From Fictibacillus norfolkensis (GTDB taxonomy: Bacteria; Bacillota; Bacilli; Bacillales; Fictibacillaceae): 64,000 nt of DNA. Location of the stretch: contig NZ_JACSQM010000002.1 in NCBI RefSeq assembly GCF_014836645.1, forward strand, positions 186,001 through 250,000. The letters are read 5' to 3'. Below, in pieces: positions 1 through 8,416 of this stretch (within the stretch, counting starts at the first letter, position 1; each line of letters starts with the position of its first letter). The notes under the pieces are model-generated. The model did not search any database and had not been told where the DNA came from. It saw only the letters and a program-made list of their open reading frames with translations. The translations under genes were made by a program, and so were the position numbers.

Positions 1-1
1 T

Positions 2-670
2 CAGATTGGTAGGGATACAGGGGATCGGGACGTTTTCATCGAACAAATTGTAATCATTATGCGTTTGAATCAGGAAAGAAACCTTCAGCCGCTTTTTGAA
101 GCGATTCTTTCATCCAATGAAGCCGACTTAAAAAAACTCGTTATGCAGCATCGGTTATATGAGATGGAATGGCTTTCTAATCGTTTTATCGAGATCTTAG
201 GTGATGAAGTTCGAGAGCATGTGTTTGAAGCTACCATCTTATTTTTCGGAATGATGCACCATATGTTGTTCACGCTGAAAATTACAAATACGACATACTC
301 ATTAGAACATGTCGTTGATACACTTCTTTCTTATATTGAGATGATCGTACCGAAGATGATGACGAACGAATCTGTTCTAATTCCTCTTTCAGCTATTGAT
401 TTACTTCGTACAAATGCTAATAAAAAACAAGTTAAAATAGATGATATTTTATCACTTGCTGATCAGCTGCAGCAGGATTATACGTTTAACGAAGAACAGC
501 AAGACCTTTTCGATGCGATTATAAGTGAACTTCAACGTGATCGTATTCGTAAGATTGTTCTTCAGCCATTATTAAAGCCATTTCAAAAGAGCTTTGAAGA
601 ATCACCAATCTCTTCTCAAGCTCAAACCTTTACTAACTTGGTATGGTACTTTTTAAGAAACATGAATTGA
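2..670 (+). CDS. TetR-family regulator, C-terminal part (cut by window start)
   Basis: The reading frame is open to the left edge, so the gene starts outside the window. Only about 220 residues of an all-helical ligand-binding region are seen; the DNA-binding helix-turn-helix would lie upstream. The helical pattern and hydrophobic heptads fit the C-terminal half of TetR regulators, but no family-specific motif is visible, so the assignment rests on general character. The ATG at 59 is an internal methionine: the frame continues upstream of it without a stop and no ribosome site precedes it. A strong terminator follows directly after the stop codon. Confidence 0.55.
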   Translation, partial: QIGRDTGDRDVFIEQIVIIMRLNQERNLQPLFEAILSSNEADLKKLVMQHRLYEMEWLSNRFIEILGDEVREHVFEATILFFGMMHHMLFTLKITNTTYSLEHVVDTLLSYIEMIVPKMMTNESVLIPLSAIDLLRTNANKKQVKIDDILSLADQLQQDYTFNEEQQDLFDAIISELQRDRIRKIVLQPLLKPFQKSFEESPISSQAQTFTNLVWYFLRNMN

Positions 671-674
671 AGAA

Positions 675-710
675 AAGGCTGTCCGAATTATTTAATCGGA
701 TCAGCCTTAT
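675..710 (+). terminator. Intrinsic terminator of the TetR-like gene
   Basis: AAGGCTG and TCCGA are mirrored by TCGGA and CAGCCTT around a short A/T loop, five bases after the stop codon, followed by a T-containing tail. Confidence 0.8.
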
Positions 711-715
711 TATGT

Positions 716-744
716 TTGCACAAATGCCGTACTCTTTTTATACT
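716..744 (+). promoter_or_regulatory. Sigma-A type promoter of the fusB-like leader
   Basis: TTGCAC at 716-721 and TATACT at 739-744 are separated by 17 bases. Transcription would begin near 751, a few bases before the leader-peptide ribosome site GGAGG at 755-759. Confidence 0.65.
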
Positions 745-768
745 ATTGGTGAATGGAGGTCGGTAAAA

Positions 769-822
769 ATGGCAAATCATTTTGCCGGAATCATAAGCAG
801 CTCATGCAAAGCCTACTATTAG
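769..822 (+). CDS. 17-residue leader peptide upstream of the FusB-like gene
   Basis: ATG at 769 follows GGAGG with normal spacing and encodes MANHFAGIISSSCKAYY before TAG at 820. It is the first open frame of the transcript and ends directly at a hairpin-forming stretch. A short, well-initiated peptide before an antibiotic-resistance-type gene is the classic arrangement of ribosome-mediated attenuation, in which a stalled ribosome frees the downstream start site. That role is inferred here. Confidence 0.6.
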   Translation: MANHFAGIISSSCKAYY

Positions 823-866
823 GGGCGATTCTTTGTATGGGCAGACATCGGTAACGCCAGTCGCCC
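823..866 (+). promoter_or_regulatory. Two mutually exclusive hairpins after the leader peptide
   Basis: TCGCCC at 861-866 can pair with GGGCGA at 823-828, or, extended as GTCGCCC at 860-866, with GGGC/GAC at 839-846 around one bulged A. The first partner overlaps the area covered by a ribosome at the leader stop codon, so ribosome stalling would favour the second hairpin. This is a plausible switch; its effect on the fusB-like gene is inferred. Confidence 0.45.
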
Positions 867-941
867 GAGCGTATGACTTCGTTTCTAATGATGGCTTTGC
901 ACCTTGTTTTCTTTTTCACAAAAAATAAGGAGCTGAACAAA

Positions 942-1592
942 ATGAGTAAACCATTCATTAGAAATCATCAGTACAACCTCATAAAAAAACAGGTTTTACA
1001 ACTACAGCGTGCATGTAATAACGGTGCTGATCCAAAAGTAATTGAAGCTGTTCAACACAGCGCTCAATCAAAAATTTTCGAATCCTTTTCTGAGCTGGAT
1101 GAATCGCAAAAAGATTTAATAGCGGGGTTAGAACCTTTACGGAAATCAGAAGAGTTTCAGAAATACTTATATTCCTTAGAACCATTTCTTGAGGAATTTT
1201 CTACCACTACTAATAAGCAGATCATGAAATTGTTTCCGAAAGTTAAGAAGCTGAAAGTACCTGATTTGAATGCGATTGATTTTCAAAAGGTCAGTTATCT
1301 TGGCTGGGTTGATATTGGTACGAATAAAATGTTCATCGTGTATCACTTAGACGATAAGCTAGTTGGCGTGCAAGGTAGATACACACCATCAAACAAGGGT
1401 ATCTGTTTTCTGTGTAACGGTATTACAGATGTCGCATTATTCTCAGCGATTACAAAATCTAAACCAGCAAACGCTTCCTCCGATTATTATAAAGCGATCG
1501 GAAATTACATTTGTACGGACAGTCATGAGTGCAATAAAAGAATTTCGAATGTTGATACTTTAGAAAAGTTTCTTTCAGAGGTTTTATATTAA
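942..1592 (+). CDS. FusB/FusC-family EF-G-binding protein
   Basis: Proteins of this family bind elongation factor G on the ribosome and release it when fusidic acid traps it, giving fusidic acid resistance; chromosomal Bacillus copies may act in translation rescue. The 216-residue protein has a helical N-terminal half and a C-terminal treble-clef zinc finger with cysteines near residues 155, 158, 191 and 197 (CFLC and CTDSHEC), the hallmark of FusB. I chose ATG 942 because AAGGAG lies 9 bases upstream; an earlier in-frame ATG at 873 has no ribosome site. It lies downstream of a leader peptide and alternative hairpins, and a terminator follows. Family membership is secure; resistance activity is not shown by sequence alone. 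Confidence 0.82.
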   Translation: MSKPFIRNHQYNLIKKQVLQLQRACNNGADPKVIEAVQHSAQSKIFESFSELDESQKDLIAGLEPLRKSEEFQKYLYSLEPFLEEFSTTTNKQIMKLFPKVKKLKVPDLNAIDFQKVSYLGWVDIGTNKMFIVYHLDDKLVGVQGRYTPSNKGICFLCNGITDVALFSAITKSKPANASSDYYKAIGNYICTDSHECNKRISNVDTLEKFLSEVLY

Positions 1593-1594
1593 AG

Positions 1595-1636
1595 AAAAGC
1601 CAAGCTACTGCGTCTAGCAGCTAGCTTGGCTTTTTT
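1595..1636 (+). terminator. Intrinsic terminator, fusB-like gene
   Basis: A 13-bp stem AAAAGCCAAGCTA/TAGCTTGGCTTTT with a 14-base loop and a T run. It sits immediately after the stop and may also serve the convergent gene from the other side. Confidence 0.9.
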
Positions 1637-1645
1637 GTTACCGGT

Positions 1646-2605
1646 TTAAAGTTTCAAAGCTGGAAAATGCGGTATCACTTCTTCACCTAGTTCTTGAATA
1701 ACTTCCTTCGCTGGTCTTTCACTATCAAAGAGTGCAAAGAACAAGTGATTTACTCCAGATTCTTTATACACTTGCAACAGCTCAATCAATGGATTGCGGC
1801 CTATTCTAAATCCTAAACGAATCGGTTGGGGTGCTTCGTTAGGATCTTCTGCTAGATCAAGGTGCATCGGCTGAGTGAATGGTTTGAACGTACCAGGATG
1901 ATAACGTTCAACTAACTCTCTCCACCTTTTAATTGTTACTTCTTGATATTTTGGACTGCGAGGATAGTACATCCACCCATCTCCATGCTCTGCAAACCAC
2001 TCCATTTCCTGTTGCGCATAGCCTGTAATAAATGTCGGAATTCGTTTTGTTGGCTTAGGTACAAGATTAGCTCCATGCACGTTTCCCCGGGATGAACGGA
2101 TTTCTGGATACTCCGTGTATAGAACCTCGTTAAGATATTGAAATGCCTCCACAAACGCTTCCCCTCGTGTTTCATGCGCTACGCCTAATGCAGAAAAATC
2201 AGCACGTCTATCACCTGAAGATACACCGAGTAATACGCGTTCTGGAAACAATTGATCCAACGTTGCGATCTCTTTTGCAACACGCAACGGATGCCTTAAC
2301 GGTAGTACAGCTGCTGCTGTTCCTAATGCGATCTCCTTCGTCTGACTGGCCAAATATGTCATATAGATCATCATATCGTAAATCTGTCCTACCGCTGGAT
2401 CTCCAAAATTCGGATCTTCCATTAGAACATCACGAAACCATAAACTTGTAAAACCTAACTGTTCAGCTAACTGCGACAGTTCAACTTGGTGTTCCATCGT
2501 TGGCGTAGCAAATCTATAATTTTCAAGAGGGATGTGTAACCCAAGTGTTAATTCACCCTCTTTATACATTCGATTGTAAGAATGATGATTTTTAAATGGA
2601 TTCAT
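1646..2605 (-). CDS. LLM-class (luciferase-like) flavin-dependent oxidoreductase
   Basis: A TIM-barrel flavoprotein of the bacterial-luciferase superfamily, using reduced FMN (or F420 in other phyla) on small organic substrates. The 319-residue chain shows the usual features: an N-terminal ELTLGLHIP strand, a central ALGTAAAVLPLRHP segment, the GVSSGDR motif and a FITGYAQQEMEWFAEHGDGW stretch near the C-terminal half, as in the BA3436-type subgroup common in Bacillus. Start at 2605 has GGAGGG 11 bases upstream; a longer frame to 2668 lacks a ribosome site. The promoter region carries the inverted-repeat word also present at the HxlR/VOC promoter near 16.26 kb, suggesting shared electrophile or redox control. 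The substrate is unknown. Confidence 0.8.
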   Translation of the reverse strand: MNPFKNHHSYNRMYKEGELTLGLHIPLENYRFATPTMEHQVELSQLAEQLGFTSLWFRDVLMEDPNFGDPAVGQIYDMMIYMTYLASQTKEIALGTAAAVLPLRHPLRVAKEIATLDQLFPERVLLGVSSGDRRADFSALGVAHETRGEAFVEAFQYLNEVLYTEYPEIRSSRGNVHGANLVPKPTKRIPTFITGYAQQEMEWFAEHGDGWMYYPRSPKYQEVTIKRWRELVERYHPGTFKPFTQPMHLDLAEDPNEAPQPIRLGFRIGRNPLIELLQVYKESGVNHLFFALFDSERPAKEVIQELGEEVIPHFPALKL

Positions 2606-2670
2606 TGTTGGTCGTGCCCTCCTATAAAAAATGTCCTTTATGATTGCAATCATACGCTCTTTAACCAAAA

Positions 2671-2706
2671 TTTAAAGTACGCACTTTAAAGTACGATAGG
2701 CACTTT
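2671..2706. promoter_or_regulatory. Operator-like inverted repeats upstream of the LLM oxidoreductase
   Basis: TTTAAAGT (2671-2678) and ACTTTAAA (2683-2690) form an inverted repeat; AAAGT (2688-2692) and ACTTT (2702-2706) form a second. The 14-mer ACGCACTTTAAAGT at 2679-2692 recurs exactly at 16256-16269 in front of an HxlR regulator. Confidence 0.55.
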
Positions 2707-2737
2707 CAAGTAACAATTACGTAATAGACAAACTAAT

Positions 2738-2795
2738 AGCAAAAAAAGCCGACAGCAAAAAGGTCTGTAAAAACCTTCTCGTGTCTGCTTTTCTT
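2738..2795 (-). terminator. Intrinsic terminator of the acetyltransferase gene
   Basis: On the minus strand AGC-AGACA plus AAGG pair with CCTT plus TGTC-GGCT and are followed by seven T. It lies just downstream of the acetyltransferase stop codon. Confidence 0.7.
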
Positions 2796-2802
2796 AAACA
2801 TT

Positions 2803-3357
2803 CTAGTTATTTTGTTTCCATTCTTCAACCAATAGACCATATATCACATGATCAACATAATGATCATAAAGCCATTCTGCTTGGCGAATCTTGCCCTCTT
2901 CTTGAAATCCTAGTTTCTCAGGAATCGCACGGCTTTTTTTATTTTCTTCAGCTACTCGTATTTCAATTCGATTAAGATCGAGTTCATGGAAGCCATATTT
3001 TATATAAGCTTTACACGCTCTCATCATAATTCCTTTTCCTTGAAACTGTTGACCGAGCCAATATCCCATAACTCCGATCTTATGTAACCTATTAATTTCG
3101 TTAAACCCGATAATTCCAGCAATGCTTCCTTTATAAATAATTGCTGTTGTCTTCGGATAGCCCCCTGTTTCAATTACCCCTTTTAAGGTCGCTTTTATGA
3201 AAGCAAGAGAATCTTCTTCTTCATTCGTATAATCTAACCAGCCTAACCATTCCTTTAGATACTCTTTCGATTGCATCGTTAGTTGGAAGAACTCTTCAGC
3301 ATCTTTTTCATTAAACATACGAAGAGATAGCTCCTCGTCAATTTTATAAACGAACAT
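2803..3357 (-). CDS. GNAT N-acetyltransferase, RimJ/RimL type (YdaF-like)
   Basis: A 184-residue acetyl-CoA-dependent N-acetyltransferase. The order of elements is that of RimJ/RimL enzymes: an N-terminal LSLRMFNEKDAEEFFQL motif, a TTAIIYKGSIAGIIGF strand pair, the acetyl-CoA loop QQFQGKGIMMRACK (Q-x-x-G-x-G/M) near residues 106-118, and the NRIEIRVAEENKKSRAIPEKLGF C-terminal signature. Relatives acetylate ribosomal-protein N-termini or small amines; the target here cannot be read from sequence. Single-gene unit with its own terminator. Confidence 0.85.
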   Translation of the reverse strand: MFVYKIDEELSLRMFNEKDAEEFFQLTMQSKEYLKEWLGWLDYTNEEEDSLAFIKATLKGVIETGGYPKTTAIIYKGSIAGIIGFNEINRLHKIGVMGYWLGQQFQGKGIMMRACKAYIKYGFHELDLNRIEIRVAEENKKSRAIPEKLGFQEEGKIRQAEWLYDHYVDHVIYGLLVEEWKQNN

Positions 3358-3530
3358 AACCTCTGACCCCTTTTTTTCCTAATTTTAGCACATAGGTACG
3401 GAAAATAGAGGTTATTAATGTTTTTAAAAAATAGTTCAACTCTTTTCGAATTATTAATTCTAAATATATTGAATTTTAAGTTTCAATGAATTAGAATAAA
3501 ACTAGAATTCATTACTTTTTGGAGGTATCT

Positions 3531-4583
3531 ATGATAAATATACATTCTCCTCACTCTCAGGAAACTGTTACTTTATTAATCGAGAGTTCACCGTTATGGG
3601 AGCTAGCTTTAGGAATTGCAGGTTATACATATGCGAAGATGCGATACACGTTTGAGCAAGATGAACAGTGGACGAATCGAAAGCCCTTAATGTCTGTTAC
3701 CTTGGAGAACAATTTAGATAAAATTGAGCAGACCAATTTGTGGTATGGAATGATCATGCTGCAAAACAAGGTTTCAGCTTCTTCAATTGGAGAATTGTCA
3801 ATAAAAGTCTCTGAATTACCATCTGACGTTTTTTATGAAACGCTTTTACCTTACAAGAATCGTTCATGTGAGTCGCACAGAAGTGAGGCCGCAAAAAGTT
3901 ATGAACAGTCTGATGCCTTTGATCAATACGCATCTCTATTTAAAGAACACGACTATTTAGAGGGATATGTACGAACACTTGGGGATGTAAGCCGTGATGA
4001 ACTGCACTCCTTGCTAACTGATACACTTTCGGAATGGTATAACTGGCAGAGTCAAAATACGGATTGGGAAAAATGGATGCAAGCTCTCTCATTTGAAAAG
4101 AAACAACATGGTCGTCTTGATAACCAAAAACCATCAGAGGAAATTGAACGTATTACAAGAGGAGCAAAATATGTTCCAGAACCTTCTGTTTGGAACATAA
4201 AACTCATTCCACATGTCTCTTATAGACCATGGATACTCGAACAAAAAACATCAGATACAAAGCTCATCTTTTATCCATTGAGTGATGAAGCATTTTTAGA
4301 GCCAGGTTCTCCACCAAGCGAGCTTGTCCGGGGGCATAAGGCACTAGGTGACGATCTGCGATTAAAGTTATTGTATCAACTAATAAGAGGACCACTCTCT
4401 CTTCAAGAATTAACCACACAGTTCAACGTATCAAAAACCACCCTGCATCACCAGCTATCACTTTTAAAAGCTGCTAAATTTGTTAAGGCTGAAAAAGGTA
4501 TTTATTCAGCTAACACACACCAAATCCGTTCATTCTCCAATCAAATTCATCACTATTTGGGAGAAGACACAAATGAAGAATAA
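3531..4583 (+). CDS. ArsR-type HTH transcriptional regulator with long N-terminal domain
   Basis: 350 residues. The last 80 (around LKLLYQLIRGPLSLQEL and VSKTTLHHQLSLLKAAKFV) form a winged helix of the ArsR/SmtB type; the 270-residue N-terminal part is the uncharacterised domain typical of regulators that sit beside an MFS exporter. ATG 3531 is preceded by GGAGG at 3521-3525. The gene overlaps the downstream MFS gene by 11 bases, so the two are translated as a unit, and the regulator probably controls this operon in response to the exporter's substrate. No cysteine metal site typical of ArsR proper is seen, so a metal ligand is unlikely. Confidence 0.78.
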   Translation: MINIHSPHSQETVTLLIESSPLWELALGIAGYTYAKMRYTFEQDEQWTNRKPLMSVTLENNLDKIEQTNLWYGMIMLQNKVSASSIGELSIKVSELPSDVFYETLLPYKNRSCESHRSEAAKSYEQSDAFDQYASLFKEHDYLEGYVRTLGDVSRDELHSLLTDTLSEWYNWQSQNTDWEKWMQALSFEKKQHGRLDNQKPSEEIERITRGAKYVPEPSVWNIKLIPHVSYRPWILEQKTSDTKLIFYPLSDEAFLEPGSPPSELVRGHKALGDDLRLKLLYQLIRGPLSLQELTTQFNVSKTTLHHQLSLLKAAKFVKAEKGIYSANTHQIRSFSNQIHHYLGEDTNEE

Positions 4584-5805
4584 CTCATTATCTAGACCAT
4601 TTAAAGCCCTCTGGATCGGCGAGATCATTTCCGAATTTGGAGGCGCTGCCGGTGGCATCATAAACGGCCTTCTTCTGTTTGAGATAACAGGTTCCAAAGA
4701 GTGGATGGGAGCACTTTGGCTTATTTATTTTCTTCCTTCCTTAATTCTGCAAGGGATTAGTGCTCCGTTCCTAAATCACGTTATCAAAGAACGAATGCTT
4801 AAAAATATTCAAATCATACGCTCATTTGCATATATCCTTCCTCTGATCGGGTACATAAGTGGTTCAGAAATTGGTACGATAGTTGGATTAGTTGTATTGC
4901 AATGTGTGTTGGGACTTTTGCAGCCGATCTACGCTAGTCTTTCGTTCTCCTTACTACCCGACCTTTGTGAAGAAAAAGAATTAGTTTCAGCCAACAGCTT
5001 ACTCGACGGTACCATACGCCTCATGAGTTTTATCGCACCAGGCGTTACATCCTTACTTCTTTTAGTCAGTCCTCTATACATCATCTATGGGTTATCCAGT
5101 CTTATGTTCTTACTCAGCTCAATTTCTCTTTCTCAAATTCCTCTAGTAAGCACCATAAAAGTGCCGACATGGTCAAAAAAGTTCTGGTGGCAAGAAACAA
5201 AAGCTGGGTATCAAACTTTCATTCAATTTCCACAGCTATTAAGACTTACTCTATTATCATCTACAGTACAATTTGCAGTGGGAGCTACTTTGGTATTAAA
5301 CGTGCCTTTTATAAGAAGAGAATTATCCGGAGAAGCCTGGGAATATGCAATTTTTGCGGGAATGTTTCCGATCGGATATGCGCTTGGCATGCTACTTCTT
5401 ACAACGTTACCTAAGAACAACAAAACCATGTACGTTGGTCTTTTAGGCGGTGGATTGTCATTCATCGCGTTATACTTTTCACCTACCATTTATATTGCAT
5501 GGGGATGCGAGCTCTTAGGAGGAATCTTATTCCCAATGTTCAATGCGCAAAGCTCTGCTCTATTTCAACAGAAAGCCCCTAGAGAACGCTTAACACAATT
5601 AAGCGCGGTAAGGTTACTTTTTCTCCGTATAACCATGCCACTCGGAATTTTATTTGCTTCTTCCAGTTTCTTAGGAATGAGTACGCGCATGACTTACCTT
5701 CTTATTGGAGTGATTATTGCCGTTCCAGGAATATATTACTTACTACGTACCTGTTTGCAGATTGAAGATCATGCTATAGAGGATCAAGTAAAAATAACCA
5801 GTTAA
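4573..5805 (+). CDS. MFS transporter, probable drug/metabolite exporter
   Basis: A 410-residue, 12-helix major facilitator protein. The N-terminus (SLSRPFKALWIGEIISEFGGAA) and the following GSKEWMGALWLIYFLPSLILQ region match the macrolide-efflux/MFS_3 branch. The start at 4573 overlaps the end of the regulator gene; a longer frame reaching back to 4480 merely shadows that regulator. Exporter function follows from family and the paired regulator; the substrate is unknown. Confidence 0.82.
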   Translation: MKNNSLSRPFKALWIGEIISEFGGAAGGIINGLLLFEITGSKEWMGALWLIYFLPSLILQGISAPFLNHVIKERMLKNIQIIRSFAYILPLIGYISGSEIGTIVGLVVLQCVLGLLQPIYASLSFSLLPDLCEEKELVSANSLLDGTIRLMSFIAPGVTSLLLLVSPLYIIYGLSSLMFLLSSISLSQIPLVSTIKVPTWSKKFWWQETKAGYQTFIQFPQLLRLTLLSSTVQFAVGATLVLNVPFIRRELSGEAWEYAIFAGMFPIGYALGMLLLTTLPKNNKTMYVGLLGGGLSFIALYFSPTIYIAWGCELLGGILFPMFNAQSSALFQQKAPRERLTQLSAVRLLFLRITMPLGILFASSSFLGMSTRMTYLLIGVIIAVPGIYYLLRTCLQIEDHAIEDQVKITS

Positions 5806-5813
5806 ATGACAAA

Positions 5814-5850
5814 GGCTGCCTAAAATTAAGAACACTTAATTTGGGCAGCC
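5814..5850. terminator. Bidirectional terminator between MFS and dehydrogenase genes
   Basis: GGCTGCC plus AAATTAAG are mirrored by CTTAATTT plus GGGCAGCC around an AACA loop. It sits between the two convergent stop codons. Confidence 0.75.
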
Positions 5851-5879
5851 CATTCTTCACTTCTGGTGTGAAATATGAA

Positions 5880-6914
5880 CTAAGGAATTAATACGATCTT
5901 CCCTAGCTTACCAGCTTTTTTAAAGTACGTTTGGGCTTCTCTCGCCTCTTGGAGAGGAAACGCTCGATCTATAACTGGCACGATTTTGCCTTTGGAAATC
6001 GCTTGAAGCATTCGAACAAATTCAGTCCTTGTTCCTAAGACAGAACCATAAAGTGTTATGTGCTTTAAATATAAGGTTCTAAAATCAAGTTCTGTTTTCT
6101 GTCCACCGGCAGATCCTGAAATACAGAATTTGCCTCCATTCTTTAATGCTTGGAGACAAATAGAAAACAACGCGTCTCCGACAACATCTAACACAGAGTC
6201 AATGGGGCCTCCGTTTATTTGTTGAATCTCATTTGCAAGGTCCTTCGATTTATATGACAAGACATGAGTTGCCCCGAGTTCTTTTAGTTTTCCCTCTAAC
6301 GTTAGGTCACCTACCACTGCAATTACTTTAGCACCAAAAACTTTGGCTGCAATCTGTACATTCAGTGAGCCTACACCACCGTTGGCACCTGTTACAAGAA
6401 TCGTCTCATTCGGTTGGATTTGTATCTGTTCAACCATGTGCCATGCGGTTAAACCGCTCACTGAGAAAACTGCGCTTTCTGTAAAACTTTTTAAAGGCAT
6501 ATCAAAACACAGCTCAGCTGGCCACACTACGTATTCTGCATATCCTCCGTCATATTCTGAACCTATAAAAGACATATCATCAGAAATATGTTCGAAGCCC
6601 TCTTCTCCAGTTGATGTAAAAGGGAATAGAACTACATCCTTTCCTATCATAGAAGTCGCAACTTGTTTTCCTGTTTTCACAACTGTACCTGTAATATCAG
6701 AGCCTGGAATTCTCGGAAATTGAACCCCTTCTGGACGCCAACCAGATTTGGAATCCTTCCCATATGCTCCTTCTCTCATCCAAATTTCAGTATTATTGAT
6801 CCCACAAGCCTTAACCTGTATCAATACTTCATTATCTCCTGGCTCTGGAATGTCTATTTCAACAACTTCTAATTTGTTAACATCTCCATAACCAGTCACT
6901 TGAACAGCTCTCAT
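5880..6914 (-). CDS. MDR-family zinc-type alcohol dehydrogenase / quinone oxidoreductase
   Basis: 344 residues of the medium-chain dehydrogenase/reductase superfamily: an N-terminal GroES-like domain (PEPGDNEVLIQVKACGINNTEIWMREG) and a Rossmann domain with the NAD(P)-binding motif VTGANGGVGSLNVQIA near residue 173. The catalytic cysteine and zinc-ligand set of classical alcohol dehydrogenases is incomplete (N in place of the usual D/C after GIN), which favours a zinc-free quinone reductase-like enzyme. It is transcribed alone; its substrate is unknown. Confidence 0.8.
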   Translation of the reverse strand: MRAVQVTGYGDVNKLEVVEIDIPEPGDNEVLIQVKACGINNTEIWMREGAYGKDSKSGWRPEGVQFPRIPGSDITGTVVKTGKQVATSMIGKDVVLFPFTSTGEEGFEHISDDMSFIGSEYDGGYAEYVVWPAELCFDMPLKSFTESAVFSVSGLTAWHMVEQIQIQPNETILVTGANGGVGSLNVQIAAKVFGAKVIAVVGDLTLEGKLKELGATHVLSYKSKDLANEIQQINGGPIDSVLDVVGDALFSICLQALKNGGKFCISGSAGGQKTELDFRTLYLKHITLYGSVLGTRTEFVRMLQAISKGKIVPVIDRAFPLQEAREAQTYFKKAGKLGKIVLIP

Positions 6915-7150
6915 ATAATCAATTCCTTTTCAATCCATATTATGATTTTGGTCAACATACTGCATTCGTCAATATAAATGATTGTTCTATCGCTACATCT
7001 CTTTATAGTAGCCCAAAAATAAAGTGATAAAACCGCCATCTGAACGTAATTTCAAATAATTTTAGCTTATACAATAATTCCCTTAGCTTTAATCCTTTAA
7101 AACTAGTACACTAGGAGAAATACATACCCGAGAGTTGTGATAATTTGAAT

Positions 7151-7717
7151 ATGAATATGAACGAGTTATTTAAACAAAGAAGAAGTGTTCATGTGCTTTA
7201 TTCTTACAATGGAATGAAAAATTACACGGAACAAATTGTTAATTATATACGAGAAGGTGCCTCTTTAGGAGAGTACGTTGTGGTTATTGAAAACGAACGA
7301 ATCTATCGAATGGTTCATAAAGAGCTCACCACTCGTTTAACACAAGAACAAATGAATCTTGTACATCATGTAAACAACTTCGATTTTTACTATTCAAGCG
7401 GCAGTTATCATCCGCCTGCAATTATTGATTACTTTTTTAAAACGGTTAAATCATATGTAGATAATAACCAATCTTTTCGCTCTTGGGCACATGTGGAATG
7501 GGGCACGATGGAAGATCCCCTTCATCTAATCGAGGATCTTGAGAGAATCGTGGATGGTGCGGTAAATGAACTCGCATTCCCACTCATTTGTGCATATGAA
7601 GGTGAAAGGATGCCAGAACATCTTCAGACAAGCTTATTGAAAACACATCCTTATATTCTTATCGACGAGGAATTCACTATATCAGACCAATATATTTCGA
7701 ATGATAACAATAAATAA
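7151..7717 (+). CDS. MEDS-domain protein
   Basis: About 188 residues matching the MEDS (DcmR-like sensory) domain across its length: an N-terminal RRSVHVLYSYNGMKNYTEQIVNYIREG segment and a central SFRSWAHVEWGTMED stretch. In other bacteria this RecA-like domain occurs in sensory or anti-sigma-linked proteins, alone or fused to kinases. Here it stands alone with no kinase next to it. The start is uncertain: TTG 7145, ATG 7151 and ATG 7157 all lie behind a weak purine stretch (GAGAG near 7130). Confidence 0.65.
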   Translation: MNMNELFKQRRSVHVLYSYNGMKNYTEQIVNYIREGASLGEYVVVIENERIYRMVHKELTTRLTQEQMNLVHHVNNFDFYYSSGSYHPPAIIDYFFKTVKSYVDNNQSFRSWAHVEWGTMEDPLHLIEDLERIVDGAVNELAFPLICAYEGERMPEHLQTSLLKTHPYILIDEEFTISDQYISNDNNK

Positions 7718-7742
7718 AACACTGCGATATTTGCAGTGTTTT
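7717..7742. terminator. Bidirectional terminator
   Basis: AAAACACTGC/GCAGTGTTTT with a seven-base loop, between the convergent MEDS and P-loop kinase genes; both strands end in T runs. Confidence 0.85.
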
Positions 7743-8395
7743 CAACTTATGTTTGGCCATAACCCTTTTTCCAGCACATACTCTTCATTTGAATTCTTTA
7801 CAACATAATCAAAGTGCTGATGTTTGGGATGCATGAATACTTCATATTGAATTCTTCGTTCCTCGTGTGAACGTAATAAAAAATCAATGTTTGTCCCTCG
7901 ATCCGAAACATCACGAACCCCTCTCCTGCTTAACTCAGTATCAACATCTGTATATAGATAGATCTTAAGATCAAACAGTGCAGGATCACAAAATGCTACA
8001 CTCATTCCCTCAACTATTGTTATCTGCTTTTTTGAGGAAACCAACATACTCTCTGTTAAATGAGTCCCAATCGTATATAGATCTAGCCCATCTTTTATCA
8101 TTTTTATGTCTCTCTCTAAAGACCAAGTATGATGAGCAAGTGGATGACAGGCTGTCATTTTATATTGATGGTTTTTATTTTGATACATGTAATCTATTAT
8201 TGTACGTTTTCTTAGCTCAGAACTGATGATATAAGGATCTGTGTTAATAGAATTTAGTTTTCCCTGCCCAATCATATGTATAAGTTTAGAAGCAAATGTC
8301 GTTTTTCCTGCAGCTCCGTGTCCAGAGATTCCTATTATCCATGGATGCTTTACTCTTTTTATACGATTACTTACTTCTTGTAAAATGTTTTCCAT
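7742..8395 (-). CDS. Uridine-kinase-like P-loop phosphotransferase
   Basis: 217 residues with a Walker A motif GISGHGAAGKTTF near residues 22-34 and an aspartate-containing strand (SINTDPYII) that fits the second nucleoside-kinase motif. QITIVEGMSVAF resembles the substrate-lid strand of uridine kinase/phosphoribulokinase relatives. Family members phosphorylate nucleosides, pantothenate or sugars; the phosphate acceptor cannot be told. It is followed 21 bases upstream (minus strand) by a small membrane-protein gene with which it may be co-transcribed. Confidence 0.68.
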   Translation of the reverse strand: MENILQEVSNRIKRVKHPWIIGISGHGAAGKTTFASKLIHMIGQGKLNSINTDPYIISSELRKRTIIDYMYQNKNHQYKMTACHPLAHHTWSLERDIKMIKDGLDLYTIGTHLTESMLVSSKKQITIVEGMSVAFCDPALFDLKIYLYTDVDTELSRRGVRDVSDRGTNIDFLLRSHEERRIQYEVFMHPKHQHFDYVVKNSNEEYVLEKGLWPNIS

Positions 8396-8416
8396 GATTT
8401 TTTTGTACTCCTAAAT

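Noticed and set aside
873..941. N-terminal extension of the FusB-like protein
   Set aside because: No ribosome site and hydrophobic non-family residues; ATG 942 fits the family start.
4480..4572. N-terminal extension of the MFS gene
   Set aside because: Shadows the C-terminus of the ArsR-type regulator; start at 4573 is coupled to it.
6915..7144. Regulatory element in the 230-bp gap before the MEDS gene
   Set aside because: No convincing hairpin or repeat; nothing beyond ordinary promoter-like AT-rich sequence.
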